NCBI GenBank assembly: GCA_030562195.1
Contig: JAUJPP010000007.1
Location: forward strand, 20,333,769 to 20,397,768
From: Nipponacmea schrenckii
Taxonomy: Eukaryota; Mollusca; Gastropoda; Lottiidae
Length of the DNA: 64,000 nt
Direction: 5' to 3'
The translations under genes and the position numbers were made by a program. This document shows positions 49,869 to 62,550 of this stretch, piece by piece (within the stretch, counting starts at the first letter, position 1; every line of letters begins with the position of its first letter). The notes beneath the pieces are model-generated. The model ran no database searches. It was not told the origin of the DNA and was given only the letters and a program-made list of their open reading frames with translations.

Positions 49869-51610
49869 ATGTCTGCTCTACAAATACACAATCAAGATAA
49901 AGAGAATGCTGGGGCCAGACCAAAAGGAAATAGACTTCCACTTGGTAGTGGTTCTAATTTCAATAGTGAGTAAAAATTAGACTGCAGATAGTCGTTTGGG
50001 TTTTGAATCACTAGTAGACTTAATTGTAATTGGGTTGATAAAATTTGACATGCTGTGCATCATTACATTTAACTTGTTTACTAAGATTGAAATTTATTTT
50101 AATCTGAGGCATCTTTATACTTATACTTTATACTTATAAGTGAAATTAATCATAAAAAATGTTGATAATTATAAATGTTTGCTACTATTTCAGGAATCAA
50201 GTCATTTCAAGGATCTAATACACCAGCATTTGTAACGCCACGTAAAGCCTTAGGAAATGCCCAGAACATTTTAAATCAAACCCCACATAATTTAAAGCCT
50301 GGTGGTTTAGCCTTAAAACCTGTCAGCAATATAAAACCTTCTCTAAATCTTCAGAAACAATCTGTAAAATCAAAACGGCATGTTTCATTTAAAAATAATA
50401 TTCAAGATGTAAGTAAACCATATTTGATTGCATATATGTTACTTTTAATACATATCATAGCTTGGCAACTCAAAGAGAAAAATAATATATTATATCTATT
50501 ATAGACATGATCAAGTCAACTATTCCTTTATGATTCTAGTCTAGCTCTTTGTGAAGAATATTTGATGTGCAATTCAGAGTCTGAAGAGAAAGTATTTGCT
50601 CATTATCAGTTTGACATTTTGTGGTGTTGTTTTTTTTGTATGTAGAAGGAAAATGTCAACCATAAAAGGCCAATGAAAGTTAAGGCACCTGTTTTAATGC
50701 AGATAGAAAATAACCAAAGAGTTTTAGAGGTAGATGAAGTAGATCATATGTCTATCCCTCCAGAAATTCAAGGTATTTTTTTTTCTCCCATACTAAATAA
50801 ATGTATATTGTCAGCACTTGTGTCAATCTTTCAACATTTCCGTGCAAACAATCAAGAATCAACTGTCTATTCCAATTTTGAACAAGTTTGGTATGTAATA
50901 TTATATACATAAGCCAAAAATAAATATGAAAATATGAATATTCATATTCTTGACAATATTTCAGATAATCGTGTTCCTCCACCAGAAGAAAAAATTTCCA
51001 ATTATCTGGAGAAAATAATAAAGTGGCGTCCACCATGTTTATTTGGTATTCCACCTCTAAGTGATGATGATGATGAAATAGATGGACCGGTTTATAGAGA
51101 AAATGTATTTGATGACTTAGATGATCTTACTAAACTAGACACAGATGGTAAGCTTACAAACTATTCTTTTTTTGATGTGCTTGTTGTCAACCTTATTCAT
51201 TCATGGATGATGCAACCTCATTACCACCTTTTTCTCTGAAACAAACTTTTGGTTTATAATGGAACAAGTGGATATGTTCTACTGGTTGTATGTGAATGAT
51301 CTTACAAAACACCAAGCTAACAGTTTTCTCAAAACACTGCTTGCTGTTTCCATTTTTAGTTGATTCGGGTGCTGAATAGAAATGCAAATTTTTTTAATCC
51401 GTCCCTTTATATTTTTATTATGTTTCAGGTTTAGGGCATTTAGATGACAAGTTGTTTGATGATATACCAGATATAATGGAAATTGATATTCCTTTCATTG
51501 ACGAGACATTACCTCCCCTTGATTTACCCTCTCCTGGTTTAGACGATTCAATAAATAACATTAGCACCCACCTAGGAGTTTTACAACTAAATGACAGTGT
51601 TTTAAATTAG
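49869..51610 (+). CDS. PTTG1: Securin (PTTG-type anaphase inhibitor)
   Basis: Five coding exons join in frame: 49869-49965, 50194-50408, 50646-50772, 50965-51147 and 51429-51610, giving 267 residues. Securins hold separase inactive until the APC/C ubiquitinates them at the metaphase-anaphase transition. The N-terminus has a KEN box in NQDKENAGARP (residue 11), then a D-box RKALGNAQN in the context TPRKALGNAQN, matching the animal securin RKALG motif. A second KEN occurs at the start of the third exon (KENVNHKRP). The C-terminal half is acidic and proline-containing (YLEKIIKWRPPCLFGIPPL, then a DDDDE run), as in the separase-binding region. An AATAAA lies at 52247. The symbol is by family; sequence outside the motifs is poorly conserved, as usual for securins. 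Confidence 0.9.
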
Positions 51611-54600
51611 TTTTCATTATCATTTGTGCTTTCAAACAATTTACTTACCTATTTCTGAGTGTTGATTTAGTTTTTGTCAAGTGACTTATCTGAATAATGC
51701 TAAAATTCATTTCCTTTTTCAATTAGTAGTGAATGTGAGTTATATATGTAGTTGCATGTGCTCGCTTGCAAAGTCTTTTTCTTGTGTCATTCTTTTATTT
51801 TTATTCTTATCAAAGCTGTATCTCTAGAATTAATTTGTGTTATGTATGGTTTTATGATTGATGGCTATTGCACAGCAATATTGTATGTATTATACAGTGT
51901 ATTGATTTGTAGAGATATAATTCCTTTCATCATATATCAGTGAATGAATATTGCAAGAGGTATTTTTAAGATATATTATATATTTTATTGATATGTACTA
52001 GTCACACTGTAAAACCAGTATAAAAATATATTTTGAGAATCACATCAAAGACTTCATAATATCAGTTCGCAAGTAATAGTAAATTCTTTATTTGCATTTC
52101 TAATTGGAAGCTTTTATAGTTGATGTTACAACACAAATAATATAGTCTTACTCATTTGGATGGAATAGAAACATTTTGCTTGATATACAGGTTTCTCTGA
52201 TGTGATGAATGTATATGGCTGTAAAATGGCTTTTAGTTTGTTATTAAATAAAATATTTTAATCAACATATTGTATTTTAGATGCATCATTTTATCACAAT
52301 ACCCTCATAATGGACTAGAATTGTGGGTATTTCATCAGAATATTACCAGCTTAAGATTCCAAGTATAGCAGGTCAACTGATCAGTACTGAATAGTATGTT
52401 TCAGACCTTAGCATTTGCTATTTGTTTTTTCATGGACAGATATAGTCCATTGTCATGAAAATAATCTTGACCAATTTTCTGTCTTTCTGCATTTAATATA
52501 GTGAGATGGGTTCACTTTTGTAAGTACAGTACTATACTTGGTTGATTCAGTTTTCCATGCTCAATTCTGATCTAATTTCACCCCAGGTTGTTGTTTATTT
52601 TAAATAAATCTACTAAAACTAACTAAAACAGTTTAATAGGACATGAATAACAGATGTCATCAGCATCAATAATATTCAACAATTAACAACAGTAACATAA
52701 AACTCAAAATCCACAACCTAAACATGACATCATTGAAATCAATATTTCAATTCTTACCAGATGCCCTGGAAATACTGAACACTTTCAAAAATAACTTCTT
52801 AAACAAATGAAAAAAATACCATAGTTAAATCAACGGTTGTAAGGCAGTTCTAAGGTTTCTTTCTTTTCAAACCTGGTGCAGATAAAGTGGCATGTTTATT
52901 ATGTAAATATAATCTATTAAACATAGAAAAATATGTTACAAACACTGAAAATATTGGTTTGAGAAAGTTCACTGTAACTTTGGATCCATTATCTTGTTTT
53001 AAAAATACAACAACTTCTCAACAACAAAAAATTAAGAAGAATTGTAAGAAATATTGGGGAATAACAAAATCCCTGAAAAATACTGCATAGGGTTAGTAAG
53101 ATTATATAAAACACTTCAGTATAAGTGAAATTTGTCTAATATCATTCAAAATAAAACACATAATATATATAAACATCAAGTTCTATCTACGTTAAAATAC
53201 ATCAGATCTATTTATTATATTCACTAGAGACAAGCTACAATCAGAAGTTGTGTTATAAAGCACTCCAACCCTTTTAAAGTCTACTATATTGTTTCTTCAT
53301 TCCTCATCTTGCTTATATACTGACTTCAAATTAAATGGTTTGCACCACAATTTGTAATTATATCAGCATTATATTCCAGACATTAAAGAGATGAGGCACA
53401 TAACAGAAGTATACATACATGTATTTCATTTTTACAATTCCACAATAAATAAAATATCATTTTTTGATTAATCAATATAATCCTCAACCGATGAAAATAA
53501 TGATGACTGCAATATCCATCTACTATCTCCAGGGCAAGATGTAATTATACTCATATTACAGGCTCTTGAGAGCTCAGATGACTAAGAATAAAAGTGTGTG
53601 GTTTTTGTAATCAAATCTTTTATAAGATAATATTATTAGAAATAAACAGGGATTGTTTGCACAATAACTAACCTATTCTACTTCCTTTGTAAACAAACAT
53701 ATATAGTAACAATTATCTAGAAATACTTTAGAACCCAACTAACTTATTTACAATAGATAGTGTTAATAAAAAAACTCACAAATATTTAAATATGTCAATC
53801 ATAAACAATTAAAAACTAAATATTTACTATATGAATAAATGCAATTTAATTATCAACCCGCAAATATCAAGATTAAAAAATAACATCAGTTCTCTTTCTT
53901 CCTGTTTAAGTCTGTGAGATTGAACATATTCTAGTATATCAGATAAATCTTCACGCTCATATAATGTGAACAATCAGAATAACATTCAGCCTAATGGTTG
54001 AAATAATATTTTGGTGAAGCCGAGTGAGGTGGATTTAATCAAACTGATAGCAATGATCGCTTCTGTGGCCAGTTGCCAACAAGTACTAAGAGTAATCTAC
54101 TACCATCAATCTTATTGCTATTAGTCATTCAAATTCTTGAAATGTGTGACTACTCTTGGTCATTTTATCTCGAATTTTTTGGTGACTATTTTGCATGTTT
54201 TAACAAGAAAAAAAAAACATGCAGGCCTTATTTTCACAATATCAAGCTTTTTAACACTTTTTCCTAATACATGGACTAATATTCTTAAATCATTAAAAGC
54301 AACAATTTCATTGGACTCTTAAGCTAGCGATTAAAGCCTGTGATATAAGAAAGGTGACATATACAGTCAAGGTATAAGTGAGGCCTAAATTCTGAATATC
54401 TATAAACCTTCAGAGAATTTAATAAAATTCTTTTATACATAATTTGTACAAATCATATTTTGAAATTAGAATCTTAATTTAATGTCTTTTTATCATGCTG
54501 AATTACAAATTAAACTGGCTCTAACTCGTGCCTTATTCTTCACCTTATCCTAGGTCGAAAAAATAAACTCTTTTTGCTTAAACTATAACGCCAAAACAAG

Positions 54601-55081
54601 AACATGGAGACCTAAAAAATATTGACATTGGATTAAAATATAAGTTCCTGGGGTGATGTAGAGACATCTTGTATAAAATAGCTATAGAGTTACCAATCCA
54701 AGAGACCACCTTCAGAAAGATTATTCACTTGAGTGGTCTCTTAATACAGTTTCTACTGTACACCTGAACCACATTTACAAATAACTTCCTCCCCATGATC
54801 CTTTCATGATAATAGATCAGTGACGATTATATAAAGATTCCTTGCTATTCCAACAGTAATGCAATCCTGCAGAGAACGTTTAAATTCAATGTTGACTATT
54901 AAAGATGTCAAACAATGTAGCCATTTCTATTCAAAATAATTTTTCTTGTCATGCTGAGCACACAATCTTCAACTGCCAAAAAGCAGACATACCAAAGGAA
55001 AATTTTTTATGAAGAATCTAAGATGGAAAGTTATTTATATCATCAAATTGATCTCAGTGAGGTTGCCTAAAGTTACAAGCA
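51611..55081. other. Securin 3' UTR and intergenic AT-rich DNA
   Basis: The securin 3' untranslated region probably extends to the AATAAA at 52247-52252. Beyond that I see no exon, RNA gene or element. The short frames at 52887-53090 and 54073-54322 are rich in Lys/Asn or simple AT codons and have no splice support. Part of the right side could belong to the FA2H 3' untranslated region on the - strand. Confidence 0.5.
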
Positions 55082-56023
55082 GTTGCCTAGCAAGATACGC
55101 CCACTTTAAAATATATTTTCTGTTGTAACACAGGCAGAAACTCCAACATTATTTAGGTCCAATCCAAGTTCTCATCAATATAAACGTTGACACCAAATTT
55201 GATTCAAATCAGATGAAACCTAGTCTCTATTGTATTTACTAGCTTATTTTCATGAGTTTGGACTAAGTCAAGGATAATAACTCAAATATAGTTCATCGAA
55301 AAAGAGTACATATTGAACTTGTTCAAGATCTCAGCAATTAAAATGATCACATAAAATTTCATTAAAATCAGATGAAACCTGTATTATCTACAACAAACAC
55401 AAGCTAATTTCGCAGTGTTTTGACAAAGTAAAGTGCAATAACTCAAAAACAGTTTATCAAAAAATCGTTAATTTCGTACTTGACCAAAGATCACACCAAA
55501 TTTCAATCAAATCAGATGAAAACTGTTATCTCTGTGGTGTTCACAAGTCTGTTTTGACGCCTTTTGACTAAGTCAAGGGCAATAACTCAAAAAACCGTTC
55601 ACCACAAAATCCTCACTATCAAACTTGTTTAAGATCTCATCAATATAAATGATGACACAAAGTTTCATTCAAATCCAATGGAAATTGTTATCGCGTTTAT
55701 AAGCCAATTTTGACTAAGTCAAGTACAATAACTCAAAAACCATTCATCGAAAAATCGCCTATTTCAAATTTGTCCAAGATCTGATCAATATAAATGATCA
55801 CAGGAAGTTTCATTCAAATCTGATAAAAACTGTGGTCTCTTTTGCGTTCACAAGCCAATTTTGACTCATTTTGACTAAGTCAAGTGCAATAACTCAAAAA
55901 CAGTTCATCGAACTTGTCCGAGATCTCATTAATATAAATGAACACAGCAAGTTTCATTCAAATCCAACGGACCGAAGGACAGACTGGGGTGACGACCACA
56001 TTATAATGTGGGCGTATAAAAAT
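55082..56023 (+). mobile_element. Pearl-like (Helentron-type) element, second subfamily
   Basis: It begins GTTGCCTAGCAAGATACGCC and ends with GTGACGACCACATTATAATG, TGGGCGTATAAAAAT, where CCACATTATAATGTGG is a perfect 16-base palindrome close to the end. Inside are about five core repeats of roughly 150-190 bp (AAGTCAAGTGCAATAACTCA, AAAATCGTTAATTTCG, CCAAGATCTCATCAATATAA) and a short CCAACGGACCGAAGGACAGA tract before the right end. It shares its ends with the element at 28854 but has a different core and matches the partial copy at 25301. Confidence 0.8.
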
Positions 56024-56567
56024 TTAACATGTAAAGCCTAAATATATGACTTTCTTACTAATGACTAACTAGAAAAATACTAGGCTTGTGATTTCATACA
56101 AAACCTTTGTGCAAGTCTAAAAATATAAAAATATTGTGTTAATTATTGAGCATAAAATACTAGAAAAATTCCATTGATTTTTTTGTTCTCTTAATTTCAG
56201 AAAAGACTAGAATGAAAGACTAAAATTAATGTCAATTATAGGCTATTATGCAATCATCATTGATTTAATATGAAATCAATTTTGCATTTAGAATTATCAT
56301 AAAAAGTAAAAGGACGGAGAGCATGAAATTCTAAAAATACCTGCACAATCCAATTAAAATGCCTCTATTAAACAATTCATATTTTATATGTTAGAAGCAG
56401 TAAAAAGGATATGGCAAAAATACCTAGTTAAAAATAAGATATTTAATTTGTTATATAGAAGATAATTTCTCTGGGGTACAATTATATTATCAACAAAACA
56501 AGACAGACTTATCACTTTAAGCATGATTTGATTAAATATCATCTATCATATAACCAAACCTAAATGG

Positions 56568-56986
56568 TAGTGCTCACACAAATAGTGATTTTTATTATTC
56601 GACAGCGTAATTCGATTTGTATTCGATTAATCAACGATATTTTCAATGAGTAAATTGCATTGAAAAATCAGCTTTTAACCGGTGAAATTTGCCGTTTTTT
56701 TCTCTTAAAAAACAGATTTACAACAGTTCTGTTTATTTGATTTGTCAAAGTTTGTCGGAAGTTAAGTTTAATTTTGAAACATCAGTAGCAGTTTTCGGAG
56801 ATCAAAAATTGCCTTGTTCACTTGGGCTATTAATATGACAACATATTCAAAGGGTAGTTTTCAAAATGTCGGCATGTATTATAATTTAAACTTGTTTATG
56901 AGAGAATAATCGAATAGTAAAATCTGATTCGAATATTCGCGAAAATGGCTTCGAATACTACTAATTGATTATTCGTGTGAGCACTA
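56568..56986. mobile_element. hAT-type non-autonomous DNA transposon (MITE)
   Basis: 419 bp with terminal inverted repeats TAGTGCTCACAC at the left and GTGTGAGCACTA at the right. The first bases TAGTG fit the hAT terminal consensus YARNG. Flanking 8-mers are CTAAATGG and ATAAATGG, a 7/8 match to the 8-bp target duplication expected of hAT elements. The interior is AT-rich with ATTCGA/TCGAAT words and no transposase. Confidence 0.82.
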
Positions 56987-57447
56987 ATAAATGGAAAAAA
57001 TTACAAGGCTAAGCCTAATATATTGCACATGAAATGCTTTCTAATTCATAAAAATAATGTAGGATGTAACAATCTATTACAACTACGCATGAAAGCCATA
57101 CAAATATGATGAATCAAACCTGAGGCAGAATATTCTGTTCATTTCTGACTTAACACTGTGCTTCCTTGAACAGATCCGATCTGTCCAGGTCTTTCAGTAA
57201 AACGTCTTGAACATGGCAAGATATACAAGTTGTTAAATGTTTGATTAAAATTTTAAAAGAATAACATGAATGCAATAAAAATGTCTATAAAATTTCTTTC
57301 TAGGCATATCTCATAAACATTAACAATATAGATTTACCATAAAACGGTTATATAATAGAAATTAAAAGGAAAATGAACAACAATTCTCTGAAAACAACTA
57401 TTAAAACCTGTACTCCATTACCATTTCTTGTTCATTTAAATTCCATT

Positions 57448-59625
57448 TTAATCACAACTACTCAATGTCATAAAAGGATAATCCCATAACTTTGATGATA
57501 TACCAAATCCTAAAATACAGCAAGTACTTTATCAAAAAAAGACCAATGTGTCTTTTATAATGCAATCAAATGCCTAATGAACTAATTCAATATTAACAAT
57601 TCACTAATTTACTTCCTAAGACGAAATATTTTGCACTGGTCATAATTTATAAAAGGAATTGTAGAAAACAGTACAATATAACTATAAAAACTTCATAAGT
57701 AGTGAATATAGATTCAGGAATATATCAAATTGTTTACTCACCTGTTGAATGATCACTAAAATGATGTTTCATATGATATGTTTTTAATGATTTATAGTAG
57801 TTTAAGGATGGTGTTCCATGATGTAGATAGTAGTGTGTTAAATCATAAAACATATAACCAATAATTGTACCAGCAAACAGTGCTAACGCTGTCCCAGTTG
57901 GTATGAGAAGGCAATATATCAACAAGATCTGCGAAGCCAAGAACGATGCTGGTAATTGTGGAAAAACCAGCTTGCTTTTGTCCATCGGAGCCTACAAATG
58001 ACAAAATGGTAAGACTAGAACTGGTAGTGTACATTTATTCAAACATTAACAATATAAGAAAATGTAGTGATACATTTTGTAATATATATATATTGATTTT
58101 TTATTAGGGCAGTTTGAAACAAAATTTTGTGGACAATTTTATTAATTAATTCTCATTTTCAATAAATAATGAACTTAATATTCAAATATACTTCCCAAAT
58201 TCATATTATTTACAAAAAATCAATACATTGCCTGTATTAATTAACTTATTACATTGAGAATAATGGTCAGATTGTTACAGCTTTAGTCATGAGTAATATC
58301 AGTATTTGTATTATAATTCCATGAATTGTTTTTAGGTCAATTTATGCTTCTACTTAACTATTCCAACCAGTCTTATAGGTGATCTTTAATTCAATTCTGT
58401 TCTATAGTCCTACCCTCTGTGAAGACTAAAAAGATCTAATAAATCAGGGAATTCCATTTTTCACTATTCTACTAAGAAGTACCTGTGACACCTTAAACAA
58501 AGATCATCTAAAGAATCTTGTTTCAATAAAGTAGGTATATGTATGGGGTATACACAATACATACCTTGTGGTGTTGACCATGAAAGAGAAAATGAAGACG
58601 TATCAACCAGGGAGACCAGGATGGTGGTTTAACATGAAATACCCATCTATGTATAACATATTCTACCAATGACCACAGTAATATTCCAAGAGTTATTATC
58701 ATAGGTAAGGCACTACCGTTAATCTCAATGCCTACAAAATATTACACAGATAAAAAGAGTCAAAGAATGAAACTGCAGATCACATAGTAACAACAAAAGA
58801 GGTCTTCGTGATATTTATTTTACTCCCCAAAAATTGTAGTATCTTCAGTCAATAGTTCCACACATGTACAGGTAGGTAATGAAATATACATAACTCTCAT
58901 TAGTTACCAAACTTGATCATCTGTATTTCATACCTTTCACTCATTGACAGGTAGAGTATGAGAACTTCACATATGAAGGCCACTTAAAAACCATATATCT
59001 ATGATTATGGGTATTGAGCTACTGGCTCCACATGTATTTATTTTGCAAAAAAGTCAGTCACTATTTTTGTACTATTTTATGACTTATGTTTCCCTTTGCA
59101 TGTTACTCACCACTGTTTGAATAATACCAGTGAAGGCCCAAGATATAAGACTTGAGGTACCAAAATTACACAAATAATCAAATCTACGTGTTTTTATGGT
59201 AATATTCCAGATTCAGATAGTCAAAAGAGAAGAATATTCACTTTCAAAAAAAATGGGAATCTAGAATAAATATTGTATTCTTGGTATTTATGGAATTCTA
59301 TGGTACAGAACAATAAAATAAACAATGCAAGTCTGGTATGCTATATCAACTCAGTTAACTCACCTTTAAAATCTAACAGGCCAACATTAAAGATATATTC
59401 AGGTTTCTCAGTTAAATAACTATGAGAAAAATAGATCAAGAGAATAGATATAGGTATCCAATAGATTGGTACCATCCACCAAGGTGAACTGTTAAAAAAT
59501 TCAAATAAATCATAACTAAACAATCGTAATTTCTTTTCCACTGGATGATGAACCCATTCATCATAATTTTCACCCAGAAATCCAACTTGATGAAATAATG
59601 GTTTGTTCCAGTCTACCAGATCTTT
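57448..59625 (-). CDS. FA2H: Fatty acid 2-hydroxylase, C-terminal four exons (5' part off window)
   Basis: Exons 59625-59364, 58731-58565, 57991-57742 and 57509-57448 join in frame to give 246 residues and a stop. FA2H is an ER membrane di-iron hydroxylase that makes 2-hydroxy fatty acids for sphingolipids. The segment starts KDLVDWNKPLFHQVGFLGEN and YDEWVHHPV, the linker between the cytochrome b5 domain and the hydroxylase domain. His clusters expected of the metal site are intact: EYVIHRWVFH, HFLFHGQHH, HYYLHH and YHMKHH. The last exon encodes GFGISSKLWDYPFMTLSSCD. The cytochrome b5 exons and start codon are not in the window; the first exon here is phase 0 at its 5' side, so the intron upstream runs across the repeats at 59799-62550 and past the right edge. 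Confidence 0.93.
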
Positions 59626-59798
59626 CTGAAAAAATTAAATTAATACAATCAGTTACACACTTCTGTTTAACATTTAGGTAATATTTCATCTATAAACACA
59701 TCACTAGTGGAAATAGTGAAAACTAATTTATATTTGTCTACCCATACCCAAATTCAAACTTGTTCAAGATCTATATACAACAAAATTTTGATCAAAAT

Positions 59799-62408
59799 CT
59801 GAAACTAGAATTGCTTACAATTATGAACGTATTTCGAAAGCCTTAAAATATTATGTAGGCTAAATTTGCAATGACCTACATCTAGACAATATATTGAATA
59901 TCATTTTACCTAGTTTTCAAAGTCATAAAATAATTAGGTCACACCTTCCGTAACGGTTAATGATGGCGAAAATATGAAAATTATCAATTTTTGCTGTATT
60001 TAAGTACACTTATCTCTATGAATTTTTAAAGTAAGCCAAATTAAAAAATACCTACTCGTAGACAATATATTGAATATTATTTGACCTAATTTTCAAGGTC
60101 ATAGATTAAGTGGGTCACACCTTCCGTAGCCGTTAAAGTGACCTAATTTTGAAAAAATCGAAATTTAAATAATTCGAAAGAAAATACGAAATTTGAAAAT
60201 CGGTCTCCAAGAAAAGGTAGATAATGATCCATTGTATCTATGTGCTAAATTTCATCAAAATCGGTCTATCAGTAGTGTCTGAATTTCGGATTTAAGAATT
60301 GTAACGAAAATTCAAAATGGCGGCCGATATGGCAGCTTGACCTAATTATTTAGGTCAAATCAATTACTATTGACAAGATATTTATAAAACAGTTTTCACT
60401 TTTCACCGGAAGTTATGTAATTACGTCATTTGAGGCTAAACCGGAAGTGGAATTTTTTTTTTCACATTTTTTCAAAAATTATAATCATATCACCTATCAA
60501 CTGGTAAAGTTTCAATCACGGTCTGAAATTTTTGCCGATGACCCTTGAATATTGAATTGCAAATCGTGGGTAAAATATTTATCCTAATTGCATAAAACCT
60601 ATAATTGTTAGTTGACAAATACATTGAAGTTTTCAAATCTGAAAATCCAGTCAAAATCGAACTGAAAATAAACTTGCTAAAGCAAAAAAACCTCAACTTC
60701 CGGTCAGAGATAGAACTTCCGGTTTTGTTTTATTTTGCAATTACCTACATCTAGACAATTATTGAATATCATTTGACTTAGTTTTCAAACTTATAAAATA
60801 ATTAGGTCATACCTTCCGTAACGGTTAAAAATGGCGAAAATACGAAAATTATCAATTTTTGCTGTATTTAAGTACACTTATCTCTGTGAATTTTTCAAGT
60901 AGGCCAAATAAAAAAATACCTACTCGTAGACGATATATTGAATATTATTTGACTTAATTTTCAAGGTCATAGATTAAGTGGGTCACACCTTCCGTAGCCG
61001 TTAAAGTGACCTAATTTTGAAAAAAATCGAAATTTGAATAATTCGAAAAAAAATACGAAATTTAAAAATCGATCTCCTAGAAAAGGTAGATAATGATCCA
61101 ATGTATCTATGTGTTAAATTTCATCAAAATCGGTCTATCAATAGTGTCTGAATTTCGGATTTAAGAATTGTAACGAAAATTCAAAATGGCGGCCGATATG
61201 GCAGCTTGACCTAATTATTTAGGTCAAATCAATTACTATTGACAAGTTATTTATAAAACAGTTTTCACTTTTCACCTAGCAGTTTTAGACCGGAAGTTAC
61301 GTAATGACGTCATTTGAGGCTAAACCGGAAGTGGAATTTTTTTTTTCATACATTTTTTCAAAAATTATAATCATATCGCCTATCAACAGGAAAAGTTTCA
61401 AAATTTTACCATTTATTTTAAAGGAGAAATCACGGTCTGAAATTTTTGCCGATGACCCTTGAATATTGAATTGCAAATCGTGGGTATAATATTTAACTTA
61501 ATTGCATAAAACCTATAATTGTTAGTTGACAAATACATTGAAGTTTTCAAATCTGAAAATCCGGTCAAAATCGAAGTGAAAATAAACTTACTAAAACAAA
61601 AAAACCTCAACTTCCGGTCAGAGATAGAACTTCCGGTTTTGTTTTATTTGATAATAGAAATCATTCTAAGATCAACTGTAGATTTAGAATTTCTGTAACT
61701 TTTACCAGTTTGTCTGCCAACTCATCCAAGAATCGCAAAAAAAAAAAAATAAATAAAACTAGAATTGCTTACAATTATCAGTAGTGTCTGAATTTCGGAT
61801 TTAAGAATTGTAACGAAAATTCAAAATGGCGGCCGATATGGCAGCTTGACCTAATTATTTAGGTCAAATCAATTACTATTGACAAGTTATTTATAAAACA
61901 GTTTTCACTTTTCACCTAGCAGTTATAGACCGGAAGTTACGTAATTACGTCATTTGAGGCTAAACCGGAAGTGGAATTTTTTTTTCACATTTTTTCAAAA
62001 ATTATAAACATATCGCCTATCAACTGGTAAAGTTTCAAAATTTTACCATTTATATTAAAGGAGAAATCACGGTCTGAAATTTTTGCCGATGACCCTTGAA
62101 TATTGAATTGCAAATCGTGGGTAAAATATTTAACCTAATTGCATAAAACCTATAATTGTTAGTTGACAAATACATTGAAGTTTTCAAATCTGAAAATCCG
62201 GTCAAAATCGAACTGAAAATAAACTTGCTAAAGCAAAAAAACCTGAACTTCCGGTTCTCACTTCCTGTCAGAGATAGAACTTCCGGTTTTGTTTTATTTG
62301 ATAATAGAAATCATTCTAAGATCAACTGTAGATTTAGAATTTCTGCACCTTTTACCAGTTTGTCTGCAAACTCATCCAAGAATTACAAAAAAAAAAAAAA
62401 ATAAATAA
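59799..62408. repeat. Tandem cluster of about 0.9-kb repeats in FA2H intron
   Basis: Three related copies: about 59799-60736, 60737-61755 and 61756-62408. The third is shorter and lacks the left half. Shared blocks include AATTAGGTCACACCTTCCGT, AATTCAAAATGGCGGCCGAT, ACCTAATTATTTAGGTCAAA, GGCTAAACCGGAAGTGGAA and GACCCTTGAATATTGAATTG. The second and third copies end with GTTTGTCTGC..ACTCATCCAAGAAT, an A-run and TAAATAAA, as in a poly(A)-tailed retroelement. Open frames of 65-82 codons in the copies follow the repeat and are not genes. Confidence 0.88.
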
Positions 62409-62411
62409 AAT

Positions 62412-62550
62412 AATCCGAACGATTACAATACGTTTTCGACAAAGTCGAAATACGTAATAATCAAAACGATTACAATACGTTTTCGCCAAAGTCGAAATAC
62501 GTAATCCGAACGATTACAATACGTTTTCGCCAAAGTCGAAATACGTAATA
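62412..62550. repeat. Three tandem hairpin units
   Basis: Three copies of CGATTACAATACGTTTTCGC followed by CAAAGTCGAAATACGTAAT, separated by a few bases (AATCAAAA or CCGAA). Each unit is an imperfect palindrome in which ATTACNNTACG.TTTCGAC pairs with GTCGAAATACGTAAT around a CAAA loop. Confidence 0.85.

Noticed and set aside
54073..54322. Two overlapping + strand frames as a small gene
   Set aside because: No similarity, no splice signals in phase, and AT-driven composition.
57121..57260. Possible last exon of FA2H
   Set aside because: A better terminal exon with GFGISSKLWDYPF, correct phase and acceptor was found at 57448-57509.
60490..62404. Open frames at 60490-60696, 61413-61610 and 62156-62404
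   Set aside because: They follow the copies of the 0.9-kb repeat, on both strands, and have no protein family resemblance.
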